Positions 10,429 through 20,937 of a DNA stretch of 64,000 bases are shown here, piece after piece; positions within the stretch are counted from its first letter, which is position 1, and each line of letters opens with the position of its first letter. The DNA comes from Asterella californica (taxonomy: Eukaryota; Streptophyta; Marchantiopsida; Marchantiales; Aytoniaceae). The translations under genes were made by a program, and so were the position numbers. Below the pieces are notes generated by a model. The model saw nothing but the letters and a program-made list of their open reading frames with translations. It had not been told where the DNA came from and ran no database searches. The stretch spans positions 8,432,001 to 8,496,000 of the forward strand of contig JAYKYS010000014.1 of the NCBI GenBank assembly GCA_036924285.1, given 5' to 3'.

Positions 10429-10767
10429 ATGAGGCTGCAAAGTTCAAAACTGCGGAACCGTTACTGGAGGGCTAAAGCATCCGCGGATTATTCAAGTTTT
10501 ACAGATCTTGAAACGGCCAGCGAGCGGACTGGAGCGACAGTGGAACCGCTAGACGAGGTTACCTTATGGACATATCATCCGAATTTAAGATCTCATTCTC
10601 CCGTCTATCCTGCTTGGTGTAGTTCTAGTGTACGTGCTTTCTGCTCGCTTACCCGGAACGCGAATGATACTGGAAGCATCTTGCTCTGGTGCTTCAGTGA
10701 ATATACTTTGACACGGAAAGATCGTTTACCCGCACTTCCTATCGTGTGCACTTCAACACTGGCTTAG
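10429..10767 (+). CDS. Hypothetical ORF, family G
   Basis: A 113-residue frame from the ATG at 10429 (open from 10408). The same frame is kept in full at 46553-46912 on the other strand and broken by a frameshift at 11363-11665. The product is soluble-looking, with RYWRAKASADYSSF near the N-terminus and a Cys/Trp-bearing C-terminal half. I recognise no family. Open frames on the opposite strand of the same DNA make it doubtful whether this strand is the coding one. Frame conservation among such young duplicates is weak evidence. Confidence 0.25.
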   Translation: MRLQSSKLRNRYWRAKASADYSSFTDLETASERTGATVEPLDEVTLWTYHPNLRSHSPVYPAWCSSSVRAFCSLTRNANDTGSILLWCFSEYTLTRKDRLPALPIVCTSTLA

Positions 10768-11362
10768 GAAGAAAATATGTTTGTTTGCTTTCTACGCAGC
10801 TGGAGTTCATCTAGCTCTCTGGGCTCCCATGTAAAGATTGCTATGATGCTCTCTCTTGCTTTCTTGGGGATCGGATGAGCTCATGAACTCCAGCTGTGTT
10901 GGAAGTTGACATATATGCTTGTTCGCGATGCAAGATGTGGTCAGGTGAGTACTTAAAGATTTTGAAGTGATAGACATTGCGGCATGATTCTTCCTCCTTT
11001 CCTCCTCTAGAACTCATCTCCTTTCTTCATTTACTCGTCCTTGCGGCGGTATAGGGGGAGCTGTTTGGAGAGTCTACAAACTGTCATCTTAAGATGAGTA
11101 GTTGGCACTAAAAATGTCCGCGAGTGATATGGTGCAGACTCGATGCATGCCAATCACATATACAGGCAGTGAGGTTGGGAAGGTCCAGAGTGGAAGTAAT
11201 CATGGTGTGTAAGAGATTGCCGTGAATTTGGGGGAGTGGAGGACGAGCTGGTGGAGAGCTTAAAGAGGCGGAAACCGTGGAACGATGCTAGTGAGCATAA
11301 GAGGTAGCGAGCCAGTGTTGAAGTGCACACGATAGGAAGTGCAGGTAAACGATCTTTCCGTC

Positions 11363-11665
11363 TCAAAGTATATTCATTGAAGCACCAGAGCAAGATGCTT
11401 CCAGTATCATTCGCGTTCCGGGTAAGCGAGCTGAAAGCACGTACACTAGACTACACCAAGCAGGATAGACGGGAGAATGAGATCTTAAATTCGGATGATA
11501 TGTCCATAAGGTAACCTCGTCTAGCGGTTCCACTGTCGCTCCAGTCCGCTCGCTGGCCGTTTCAAGATCTGTAAAACTTGAATAATCCGCGGATGCTTTA
11601 GCCCTCCAGTAACGGTTCCGCAGTTTTGAACTTTGCAGCCTCATGTTTGTTAATCCGTTATACAA
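11363..11665 (-). pseudogene. Broken copy of ORF family G
   Basis: Reverse-complement partner of the ORF at 10429-10767. The N-terminal two thirds match residue for residue. Near 11448 a base is missing relative to the other copies and the frame changes. The original C-terminal frame is still readable further on, toward 11290. Confidence 0.3.
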
Positions 11666-11814
11666 GAGTCCGTTAGATCGGAAGGTAGAAAGAACACTAC
11701 AAATTGCTCTGTCGATTAGAGAGTTTTACGTTCTTTTGAGCTTTAGTATCTTTAAGGAGAAAAAAGCGTTGATAGCGATTGAGTGAGAGAGTGGTGAACA
11801 TCCAAGCTCTGCGA

Positions 11815-12390
11815 AAGCTGAGTAACTATCTCTATCTCGCACTTCTCCTTCTGGAACTTCTCCTTGTCCCAATTCCAATTGCAATTTCCCACGGCCAGCT
11901 GTTTCTTCAGTGAAGTGTATTTTGTTCCTGATGGTAACTTTCGCTGCAAGATCTTTGCAGATGCTTCTGATGAACCCCAAGAAAAATATTTCCTTAGCGG
12001 ATATTCATGTGAAATCTTCTCTCTGTATCTATTACTGGATTCTTCCTTGGTTCGGGCAGAGACTAGAACGTCGACATAATTGTTTGCCTCATCACTTCCC
12101 AACGTAGAAAGCGGATTTACTGCCGAACTTGTAGATCCTATCGGGATCGATATCCCCTCTTCCACTCCATACCATTTCGCATCATAGAGGGAAATTAAAT
12201 ACTCCATGTCTGTTTTCGACTGAGTTTCTCGTTCGTGAGCCGATTCGTCTGATTTGGACTGCGAAAGCTGAGTAATTATCTCCATCTCGCACTTCTCCTT
12301 CTGGAACTTCTCTTTGTCCCAATTCCAATTGCAATTTCCCACGGCCAGCTGTTCCTTCAGTGAAGTGTATTTTGTTCCTGATGGTAACTT
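11815..12390 (-). pseudogene. ORF family H copy interrupted by a copia element
   Basis: On the minus strand this encodes the same sequence as 36930-37450. A unit containing GNCNWNWDKEKFQKEKCE appears near 12260-12350 and again near 11830-11910, separated by phrases TQLSQSKSDESAHERETQSK, YGVEEGISIPIG and YREKISHEYPLRKYFSWG. The upstream part is cut off at 12390, where a copia LTR starts. On the other side similarity to family H ends near 11815, at the inverted-repeat arm. The internal duplication is a property of the family. The function is unknown, and there is no recognised domain. Confidence 0.55.
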
Positions 12391-12661
12391 TGTTAGTTCA
12401 ATAGTAGTTAGCAACTCTCACAGTCTCATCAGCGCGGAACGTTAGAGTAACGTTATTTCCAGTAATTCAATTTAGAGGCAGGTTTGCGTACATAGACGTT
12501 GTGAGCGCAGCTCATTGTCTCTTGTCTCAGGTTCTCTTTCATGTGGTTCCCGTCGGTGATGTACGACTGACATCTTTGGATCAGTGCAGTAAATCTCTCT
12601 TGAAATCTCTCATCTGTGTCGTGAAACAGGTTTTCTGTTTATTGCTTCCGCATTTCTGACA
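12391..12661 (+). mobile_element. 5' LTR of a Ty1/copia element
   Basis: Starts TGTTAG and ends CTGACA directly before the primer-binding site, giving an LTR of 271 bp with TG...CA ends. It lies exactly where similarity to family H stops. The five bases before it are aactt; in the uninterrupted repeat at 11935-11945 the sequence reads through ggtaacttt, consistent with an insertion there. I find no 3' LTR in the window. Confidence 0.7.
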
Positions 12662-12673
12662 TGGTATCAAAGC
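12662..12673 (+). other. Primer-binding site complementary to tRNA-iMet
   Basis: tggtatcaaagc immediately follows the LTR end. It differs by one base from tggtatcagagc, the classic plant copia primer site complementary to the 3' end of initiator methionine tRNA. Confidence 0.85.
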
Positions 12674-12758
12674 GATGTTCTTGATTTAGATCTGCTTGCG
12701 ATTGTCAAGCATCTAGCTATCAGGCATTAGTTTTTTGTGATCACAGATTCATTCCGCA

Positions 12759-15584
12759 ATGGGTACAAACCTACGGGCTGATATGATTCCTCGGTTTGAT
12801 GGAGAGTACTTCCATATCTGGAAACGTGCTATTTCTATTTTCTTGAAGATTGAAGATTTGCTGCCGATCGTAGATGGATCTGAAGTCAGACCCGCAACTG
12901 ACCCTGCTGCTCAAGTTGCTTGGGAGAAGAAGGACCTTAAGGCACAGTTGGTTCTTAACACTGCATTGAGTTTGAACCTTCAGAAGTATGTTTTGTCATG
13001 CACTACTTCGAAGGTCATTTTCGATACTTTGATGGCAGTTTTTGATTCTACTGATCTGGTGACTAAAGCCAATCTGAAAGATCGGTTCAGGAATCTTGTG
13101 CTTTCAGAGGGACAGCCTGTTGGCCCTCATTTACAAGAATTCAAATACATTATTGCTCAGTTAGAGTCTATGGCCGTAACAGTTCCGGATGATGAGGCTA
13201 TCATGAATCTTATCAGCAGCCTACCTGATAGTTTACAACCTTTAGTGCAGACGCTACGTGCCATTCCTAATTTGACTCTTGCTGGTCTTACTAGTATTCT
13301 TCTGCGTCATGAAGCTGAGCAGAAACGAAGACATGGGACAACCGATTCAGCACAACTTCTTTATTCCCAAAAGAAGACGATGGGGAAAAAGAACGTGGTT
13401 TCAAAAGACAAGAAATTCCAAGGTTCTAGTTCTAATGGATCTGTAGAGAAGAGTGGCAATACATTTTGCAGGTATTGCAAGAAGACGGGGCACGTTATTG
13501 ATACTTGCTTCAAGTTGCAGCAGAAGAAGCGGTCTGAACAAGCCTCCAAGGAGAAATCGAACCCAGTGGCAAGTGATGCTCCTGCTGCGCAAAGGAGGGT
13601 GTTGACTGTTTCTGAAGCTGTTGTCACCGATCAAGATGATTCTTGGTACATTGACACAGGAGCCACACATCATATGGCTGCTAATCGTGATTATTTTCAT
13701 TCCTACACAGTAATCACTTCATCTCAGAATGTTTTCTTTGGTGACAACTCTTCTCATCCCATTGCTGGTATTGGTACAGTGGTCGTTAAGTTACCTCATG
13801 GAGAGGAGGTAGAGGTCACGAAGGTCTACCATGTTCCAAACTTACGGAAGAACCTATTTTCTGCACGATATTTTTACAACAAAGGAGGATCTTTGTTGTT
13901 TTCTCGTGGTTCTTGTCGGCTTGAACTTGCAAGAGGCGAGTTTTTGGCAGATTGCCCACTGCAACAATGTCTTTACAAGTTGGGAGATGTTGTTTACCCT
14001 GTCTTTGCCGCAGCTGCTACTTCTCCGGTGGAAGCTGTTCAAGTTTCAGAGGCATCTAATCTTTGGCACTTGAGACTTGGTCACATTGGTGAAACCAGAA
14101 TTCAACAACTTCAGGCAAAGGGAATGGTGAATGGTTTACCCAAGTTCACTTCTTCTCACGTAAGATGTGAATCTTGTCTTCTGGGAAAGCAGACCCGTGA
14201 TGCTTTTCCCACTGGAGGAGGTACTAGAGCTACAGCTTTGTTGCAGTTAGTTCATTCAGATATCTGCGGTCCTATTTCTCCCTCTACTTGTTCTGGGTAC
14301 AAGTATTTCCTTACTTTTACAGATGATTTCTCGAGATACACCTATGTGTATCTATTGAGGAGCAAATCTGATTGTTTCAAGATCTTCAAAGAGTTCCTTG
14401 CCGTTGCTGAAGGTACTACTGGTGAGAAGTTGAAGACTCTGCGGTCAGATAATGGTGGAGAGTATGTTTCTCGGGAATTTAACTCGTTTTGTGGTGAGAA
14501 AGGAATAAGTCATCAACTGACTACTCCTTATACGCCACAACAGAATGGAGTCAGTGAAAGGAAAAACAGAACTCTGACTGAGATGGTGCGGTCGATGTTG
14601 ATACACGCTGGTTTACCAAAGTCTTATTGGGGAGAAGCACTTGTAACATCATGCTACATTCTCAACCGTTGTCCCACAAAGGCTTTGGCTCCTGATGTTA
14701 CTCCTTATCATTTGTGGGTTGGTAGAGTACCAGATATTTCTCATCTCAGGGTATTTGGATGCACAGCCTACGCACTAGTACCTGATACAACCACTCGTAA
14801 GAAGCTTGATTCTAGGAGTGAACGGTGCATCTTTCTTGGTTATAGTGAAAATTCCAAGGCATACAAGTTAGCTAGAGTCAGTAATCGAAATATTCTCTTC
14901 TCAAGAGATGTAGTCTTTCACGAGGATGTTTTCCTGAAGTCTTCCATTCTGAATCCTGAGGATTTTTCAGTACCATCTACTTCTCTTAGTAACGTTGACT
15001 CTGTGTCTCCCTCTGGGCATCCTAAATTGCCATTTTTTCCTCCTGCTCAATCAGTTTCATCTGTTCAAACATTTTCTGTACCAGGACCTCCTATTATCTC
15101 ACCTAGTGTCCTGCCTCCTACATCTAATGTTTCACCCAGTTTTGCTTCCCCTAGTCACGTGGTTTCTCCTGGTGCTATTCCAAGTTTTTCTCCTGGAGCA
15201 GGTGCAGCTTCTCCACGTAACAGCTTGGGCACAAGTTCATCTGATCAAGGACCTGGCATAAGGATGAGTGACTGGACTCCTCATGACAAAGATCAAGCGA
15301 TAGAAGATTTGTTTGTGGATCTTGAGGTAGATCATGGATATGGAGATACAGTAAGTGTGCCTTCTCAGGGGTCTCAGCAGGTCACAAGCTTAAGGAGGTC
15401 TACTCGTCAAAGGAAGCCTCCTGTACGATATGATGAAGCATCCTTTGTGCCACCACGGTCGCTGTTTGTTTCAGCACTTCAAGCATCAGTTTTACCTCAG
15501 GAACCTGATTCTTATACAGCAGCTGTGTCCACAAAGCCACAGACGAAAATGTCACACGAGGAAGTACTGCTGAAGTGCTACTAA
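12759..15584 (+). CDS. Ty1/copia gag-protease-integrase polyprotein, truncated before RT
   Basis: A 941-residue uninterrupted frame. In order: a Gag (UBN2-like) region (about 10-200), a CCHC zinc knuckle CRYCKKTGHVIDTC (237-250), an aspartic protease site WYIDTGATHHM (active D-T-G at 299-301), a GAG-pre-integrase zinc-binding motif with H and C pairs (437-473), and an rve integrase core whose acidic triad reads D501, D564 and E600 (HSDICGP, LRSDNGGEY, NGVSERKNR). A Pro/Ser-rich linker follows. The frame ends at about the place where reverse transcriptase should begin; a full copia polyprotein is usually 1300 residues or more. The open frame suggests a fairly recent insertion that later lost its 3' half at a rearrangement. 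Confidence 0.95.
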   Translation: MGTNLRADMIPRFDGEYFHIWKRAISIFLKIEDLLPIVDGSEVRPATDPAAQVAWEKKDLKAQLVLNTALSLNLQKYVLSCTTSKVIFDTLMAVFDSTDLVTKANLKDRFRNLVLSEGQPVGPHLQEFKYIIAQLESMAVTVPDDEAIMNLISSLPDSLQPLVQTLRAIPNLTLAGLTSILLRHEAEQKRRHGTTDSAQLLYSQKKTMGKKNVVSKDKKFQGSSSNGSVEKSGNTFCRYCKKTGHVIDTCFKLQQKKRSEQASKEKSNPVASDAPAAQRRVLTVSEAVVTDQDDSWYIDTGATHHMAANRDYFHSYTVITSSQNVFFGDNSSHPIAGIGTVVVKLPHGEEVEVTKVYHVPNLRKNLFSARYFYNKGGSLLFSRGSCRLELARGEFLADCPLQQCLYKLGDVVYPVFAAAATSPVEAVQVSEASNLWHLRLGHIGETRIQQLQAKGMVNGLPKFTSSHVRCESCLLGKQTRDAFPTGGGTRATALLQLVHSDICGPISPSTCSGYKYFLTFTDDFSRYTYVYLLRSKSDCFKIFKEFLAVAEGTTGEKLKTLRSDNGGEYVSREFNSFCGEKGISHQLTTPYTPQQNGVSERKNRTLTEMVRSMLIHAGLPKSYWGEALVTSCYILNRCPTKALAPDVTPYHLWVGRVPDISHLRVFGCTAYALVPDTTTRKKLDSRSERCIFLGYSENSKAYKLARVSNRNILFSRDVVFHEDVFLKSSILNPEDFSVPSTSLSNVDSVSPSGHPKLPFFPPAQSVSSVQTFSVPGPPIISPSVLPPTSNVSPSFASPSHVVSPGAIPSFSPGAGAASPRNSLGTSSSDQGPGIRMSDWTPHDKDQAIEDLFVDLEVDHGYGDTVSVPSQGSQQVTSLRRSTRQRKPPVRYDEASFVPPRSLFVSALQASVLPQEPDSYTAAVSTKPQTKMSHEEVLLKCY

Positions 15585-16490
15585 GTAGCCTCTAACACCA
15601 TAAACGCTAAGTATCTTCACACTAAGTTACTTCACTACTACTGCTCTCGGAAAACTTTGGCGAAGAAGACTCTTCTTCCGCCGAAGTACCAGACTGAACT
15701 CCTTCCTAAGTGTTCCACCAAAGAACAACTTCTTCCGAATTCAACTTCGCCCAAGAACGTCTTCGTAGGAAACTAACTCCGCAGATGCTGGTCTATTCTC
15801 AGTCTTCGCCGTAAACGTTCTACTCTGATTTCAAATGTCAACAGCAAATTCTTCGGCACCCAGACTAATTCCTACCACAGCAAACTACGATACTTCGTAG
15901 GTAAATCCTTCGCAGAAGACAAAACACTCAATGGCTTCGTAAACTCAAGAAATAAAAAACTCAAAAATGATAAAACACATAGAGGTCCTGAATACAAACA
16001 ACACAACGCTTAAATACAGATTTCCCCGAAGATGACGGATCTTCTTCCTAAGAAGTCGGGCGTACTTCTGGACCATCGAATGACGGTCCTATGTCCGAAA
16101 CGACACCAGGAACGACACCGCTTTCTACCGCTAACTCTCTACCTATCTCACAAACTGAGAACTCTACAGTTGCTCTAACCTCCCTAAGCTCTCTAACTAC
16201 TCGCTGTCCTAACCTAGCTACCCGGTTCCTAGCTGAAGTACCCTCCGCATCTACAGCTAAGAACTCCTCTCTAACCTGGCGAAGAAATCCCACTTCTTCG
16301 GTGTCCAGCTCAACGGCGAAGTAGTTCTTCAGCACCGGCTCGACCCTACTCCGAAGTTGAGCACTCAGTTCCTCGGCCTTGACGGTGCGTCGCTTCAGAT
16401 CCTCGATCTCCTGCGTCATCTCCGCGACGACACCCAGGTTCCTGTCCCGCTGAAGTCGTACCTCGTTGTCGCGCTACTTGGCGGCTACAT
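15585..16490 (-). pseudogene. Reversed retroelement fragment with coiled-coil protein
   Basis: The minus strand from about 16474 to 16048 encodes a Glu/Arg-rich, heptad-like protein (phrases TQEIEDLKRRTVKAEEL and RVVRELREVRATVEF), typical of coiled-coil cargo or gag-like proteins of LTR elements. It is truncated at the 5' side by a stop near 16477 and by a junction near 16490. The remainder (15585-16040) is non-coding and rich in cttcg and gaag phrases. It abuts the broken copia end at 15584, so a second rearrangement or nested insertion happened there. Confidence 0.5.
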
Positions 16491-18124
16491 GTTATATTTC
16501 TACTCCGACGCTTTGGTTTAGTAGTTCTAGAAGTTAGCTCTTATTACTTCTAGTCGTTTATGTATATGTTTGACACCTTTGCATACGGTGTTAACACTAT
16601 TTTGAGTCTTAGTAGGTTGATTACCATGTGATAGGGCTTAAGCTCATGGGTTGTATTTACGTGTCGCCCATGCACGCTTTCTAGCTGATTTAAGTTATTT
16701 TTCGGGGCAGCGTGTCATTTTAGGTAGTTTAAGTTTTACGTTGGCACTCTAGGGGGCTTGACGTGGTAGCCTATGAGTAAAACTAAGTTGCCACGTGGTT
16801 TAGGGTACTAAAGGACAACCAAGTGGAGCTATGAACTCCCATTGGTCTGTTTTTGTCTTTAGTTTAACTCTAAATTTAGAAAGAGAGCTCTAAAGGAGAG
16901 TTCGAGCATTTGGTGAGGGATCTTCGAAATCTGAGAGCACAGGGAGAGAGGGCTCGTCATGCCAAGCACTTCCAGTGAAAATTTTGATCGATTTGAGTCA
17001 ATAAAGATGGAGTTATGAGCAATTGAAGTTCGGATTGTGCTAGAATTGAATCATTTTGGTTGGATTTAGGGTTTTCAGTGTCATTCGCAGCAGATTTGAG
17101 GAAATTGCTTCAAAACTTAGAGATTGTGTTCTCCGCCAGCAGGGCTACGATTTCACAAAAAGTTTCATATCGATTGAGCAACTGAGTAATTCAGGGCGGC
17201 CGCTGAAGCTGAGGGGGTCTGAAAAGCTCTTAATCTAGAGCAGCGACGTCAGAGGAGGAGATCTACAGTTCTGTGTACATTCAGGAGTCCCAACTTCACA
17301 GGGATGTTCAGCACCCTGTAGACTGCAAATCCTGTAAGAAACTTTGAAATTGATCGAGCCAAACTCCTGTTATAGGTTGAAATAGCCAGCTAGGTACCAG
17401 AAATTGCCGTAGTTTTCTTGCTCAAAACTTTTCTGTTCATATCTCCGTGTCAGAATTTGATCTCAGGCTGAAATTTCGTCTGTGAGTTCAGTAGTACCTC
17501 ATTTGCATGTAGGGGAAGTTTAGAGGTCTAAACCTTCATAGTTTTCCTCTCCGTGAGTGTCAAAGTTCACCGCCGAATCCTATTACTGCCAGCTAGACCT
17601 GAATTTCGCCTTCTGGGTATATTACTAGATCTTACACATCTGTGTGAGTGTTTATAGCCCTATTGTGACCTGAAAGCCAACCTCTTGAGTGAACAACCAC
17701 AGCCAGAAGCCCGGCGCTTTCTTAGGTAGACAGATTACACTCCGACAGCGTGATACTGCTGTGGCTCTGTTGTTAGCAAAGAGAAGTTTCTCTTGCTTTG
17801 AGCTACGTTTCGGTGGTTTTGGGTCGGGGTTGCGATTCAAGGGTTGTTTTCAGGGGCTTTTGAAGCAGGTTACAGACTGCTCTGGTCTGTCTTGTCTGTG
17901 TTTCAACACACAATATCTCCACAGTCAGGAACCTTGCGTTTTCTTGGACATCTTTCACGCAAAACGTCCGACGCGACATAAGTGGTGAACTCGACGTGAA
18001 GGTCTAGGGTGGAGATTTTGTGTTTGAACTGGACAGAGGAGATCAACAATCATGAACGAGGATGAAGATGAATACGGTTGTTCGGGAGGATGTTGTGGAC
18101 CTGGGGTGATGGATTTGTAGACGA
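16491..18124. other. LTR/leader-like region of the next element, no gene
   Basis: Non-coding DNA resembling a long LTR and leader. It ends just before the gag-like frame at 18125. The part at about 17758-17936 is repeated at 22067-22335, one on each side of the gag frame, as expected for a 5' and 3' LTR pair. The outer LTR limits cannot be fixed by eye. Confidence 0.5.
17758..17936 (+). repeat. LTR-derived repeat, 5' copy
   Basis: Shares phrases agagaagtttctcttgcttt, ggttttgggtcggggttg and caacacacaatatctccaca with 22067-22335. The 3' copy has an extra insertion of about 95 bases near 22196-22290. Same orientation, flanking a gag-like ORF. Confidence 0.75.
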
Positions 18125-19728
18125 TTGGGATCATGGGAGGATGGGAGGATGGGACGAGCCATGACTATGGACGGGATGGACGGATCGGAGGGTATATCAG
18201 GGATGCAGTTGGATGCAGCAACTGCACGATTGTTTCAAGCCTTCACTTTGTTTATGCGACAAGAGCAACGGAACCAACAAAAGGAGGCTTTGGGGAAAAA
18301 GGCGCTTGGAAGGGTGATCGACAAGTTTGATCTTTTTGATGGGAGAGACATCTCAAAATACTTGAGATGTTACAAGACAGAGATGGATTTGGATCAGGTA
18401 CCAGAGAAGGAGATGATCGAGACGTTCGAACTCGCTGTGGTGCCTGAGATAAGGGAGCATGTGAAGGGTCTAACAAAACGTTTTGGGAGGAACTGGGATA
18501 CATTTTCACATGCGTTGATGGAGGAGTATTTCTTGGAAAACTCATATCGTTTTTGGAATGGGTCAACCGATCCAGCAAGGGTTTGCAGCCTACAGAGCTG
18601 TTAGAGGAGTTTGAGAGACAATTCTCTCAACTATCTCGGGTGGACAAGCTAGCCTTGGAGACTTACAAGACAGAGTTGTTTCTTCAAGCTGCTGATGAAC
18701 CATGGCAAGAGCGGTTGGAGCTACTTCTGGAGGATGGGGATGAAGAAGAAGGGTTAACAAGAAATTGGGAGGTTGTGCATGAAGCGATTGAGCTTCTTGT
18801 CCGGAGACAGACAAGGGAAAGAGTTACAAGGTTGACACCTGCAGCGTTGACTACCACACCAGTTCAGGTAGTATCTGAGGTTCAATCCCTAGTTGTGGTT
18901 GTAGAGGAGAAGGATCCAACCATCGAGGACCTACAGCAAAAGATGCAAGATCTGCAAGCTAAGGTTACTAGGTTGGAGGATAAGGGATCGTCGACCAAGA
19001 TGGAGCTTGTACCCAAACCAGCTTGGGTACGTCACTACATGTGGTGTGATGATATTGACCATCAACGGGACGATTGCATCGACTTTGCAGAGTCTTTGCA
19101 ACGTGAGGTTATTTCTTGGGAGGATGGAAAGGTTGCATTCAGAAGTTTGAGTACTCTCCTTCAAGCCAACGTTGGTAAAGGAGGGATGAAGAAGTTTGTG
19201 GATGATTACCTTGCGACACATGCAGTTGTAGCTACCGAAGCTACAAGTTATGGTGCTAGGGTGGAGGAGATTGAGCATGATCTCCATAGAGATGGTTTGA
19301 GTGAGCACGAAGATCTAATCGAGCTCAAGTTGGCTACTGCATCCACGGTGCAGAGTGAGAAGAAGGGACAAGAAGAGACTTCTTCAAGGAAGCAAGCTGC
19401 GGAAGATAAGGTTCAACATGAAACTATTCTTCCTATACAGGCAATGGAGGACGATCCTTCACAACCAGAGAAGATGGTTGGGGTGCAGACAGTGGACATG
19501 GTTGATCTGGTTGCAGACATACAACAACCAGATATTGATGCAATGATGGATGTGAAGGGAGGTTGGGAGGAGTGCATTCAAGATGCAAAGGTTGGGTTCA
19601 TTTCACGGGAGGTCTTGGGTGCAGCTACAGGAGAAGTCCATGATGCCAACATTGGCATCATCAAGGACAGACATGCTGAGGACGAAGGAGAATGGATGGA
19701 TGTTTTCCAGGTTACGGGTATAGGATGA
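18125..19728 (+). pseudogene. Gag-like retroelement protein with one frameshift
   Basis: Two overlapping frames, 18125-18604 and 18553-19728, form one protein of about 520 residues broken by a frameshift near 18560. The first part has FDLFDGRDISKYLRCY and VVPEIREHVKGL, a retrotransposon gag-type helical domain. The second part has a LEEFERQFSQLS stretch, a coiled coil (about residues 130-155 of the second frame) and a degenerate zinc knuckle, YMWCDDIDHQRDDC, in which the first Cys is Tyr. An acidic, low-complexity tail follows. No protease, RT or integrase follows, so this is a non-autonomous, gag-only LTR element. Confidence 0.7.
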
Positions 19729-20450
19729 TGGGTAAGGATGGCTTACAGGGGAGAAGCCATTGCTGAAGATGATTTGTGTTGAGAGAGTGATGTTTGGGAG
19801 GTCGTGAGGATTTTCAGAAGAAGATATCAGGGAGGATGATGGTTGAGGAAGATACTATTCTACAGCGAGACAATGATGGTTGCAGTTGAAGCTTTTGGTT
19901 GCATCAGTGTGGTTCTTTTTTTTTCAGGAAAACAAAAAACAAAAGAGGATTACGTACAATGACATGTACAGACTTGAGGTTGAGGGTTATAGTCAAGATA
20001 CGGATGATGATTGGCAGGATGGGGGATGTCTACTACGACACTTAGGTTCACAAACCTCGACGGTGAGGTTCTACAGGGCGCATGGAAGACATTTCTATGG
20101 TATGATGGGTTATTTATTCTATGTCTTCGCATATTGAAAGATGTGTAGATTTAGAGGGGGTGATTGGATGAGAGGTTTGAGGAGAAAGTCAATGAGCATG
20201 GATCTAGGGAGGATCATGGCAGGGTAGCAACTTCAAGATGACGATCAGGTTGCAACCATGAGGATGAGGTTGACTGAGATGGGAGGGAGGATGATAAGAT
20301 GGTTGAGTGCCGGTCCACTCCTTGGTTGGTATCTCTGGTGCATACCGGAGGATGCATAGGTCTGGAGGGGGTGGATGTCGTGTCGTGGACCGGTTCCTAC
20401 ATGAAATTCAAACTTCGATGCTGGTCGCTCCAAAGACACTCATGAGAAGA
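19729..20450. other. Non-coding part of the gag-only element
   Basis: G-rich non-coding DNA following the gag frame, with a possible polypurine stretch (tagagggggtgattgg near 20151). No reading frame of note. Confidence 0.4.
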
Positions 20451-20451
20451 C

Positions 20452-20937
20452 AAGCTAGGCCCCAGCTTATGGGTTTTTGGCACAATCTCAGATCTCCATT
20501 TTCATCGCATAGATGGGTAGAGCTCCTTGTCAGCTTTCCATATGCACTTTGTCTACTTCGTTTGGACGCCTAGTGGAAAAGTTACAAGACTCGAAAGATG
20601 AAGAAAATAAGCTAAGCCCCAGCTTATGGGTTTTTGGCACCACTTCGGATCTTCGTTTTTATCGCACTTGTGGATAGAGCTCCTTGTCAGCTTTCCATAG
20701 GCACTTCATCTACTTCGTTTGGACGCCTAGTGGAAAAGTTACAAGACTCGAAAGATGGAGAAAACAAGCTAGGCTCCAGCTTACGGGCTTTTGGTGCAAC
20801 TTCCGATCTTCACTTTCATCACATGGATGGGTAGAGCTCGTTGTCAGCTTTCCATGGGCATCTTGTTTACTTCGTTTGGACATCCAGGGAAGAAATTATG
20901 CGATTCAAAAGAAGGTAAAATCAAGCTAGGCCCCTAG
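20452..20937 (+). repeat. 157-bp tandem repeat, three units plus the start of a fourth
   Basis: Units start at 20452, 20609, 20766 and 20923, all beginning aagctaggcyccag or a close variant. The spacing is exactly 157 bases each time. The units differ by scattered substitutions but not in length. The array lies between the gag-like frame and the 3' LTR-like region. Confidence 0.95.

Larger units (their letters stand above)
9142..10860. repeat. Inverted copy of 46470-48190
   Basis: This 1.7-kb stretch is the reverse complement of 46470-48190, carrying linker, family F and family G in the same order. Its first part (9142-9411) is also the inverted repeat of 7988-8280, so a roughly 0.9-kb RSH1 stretch is bracketed by an inverted pair. 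Confidence 0.85.
10275..11810. repeat. Local inverted repeat around a 0.5-kb spacer
   Basis: About 10275-10770 and 11300-11810 are near-perfect reverse complements of each other. The spacer (about 10771-11299) has no gene. Both arms carry a copy of ORF family G reading toward the centre. One arm ends in linker and family F, the other in family H. Confidence 0.85.

Noticed and set aside
13361..14042. Minus-strand and out-of-frame ORFs inside the copia gene
   Set aside because: They overlap a 941-residue frame with clear gag, protease and integrase motifs and carry no motif themselves.
20452..20937. Possible CRISPR-like array
   Set aside because: Units are 157 bases, directly abutting and without spacers, inside an LTR element of a eukaryotic genome: an ordinary tandem repeat.
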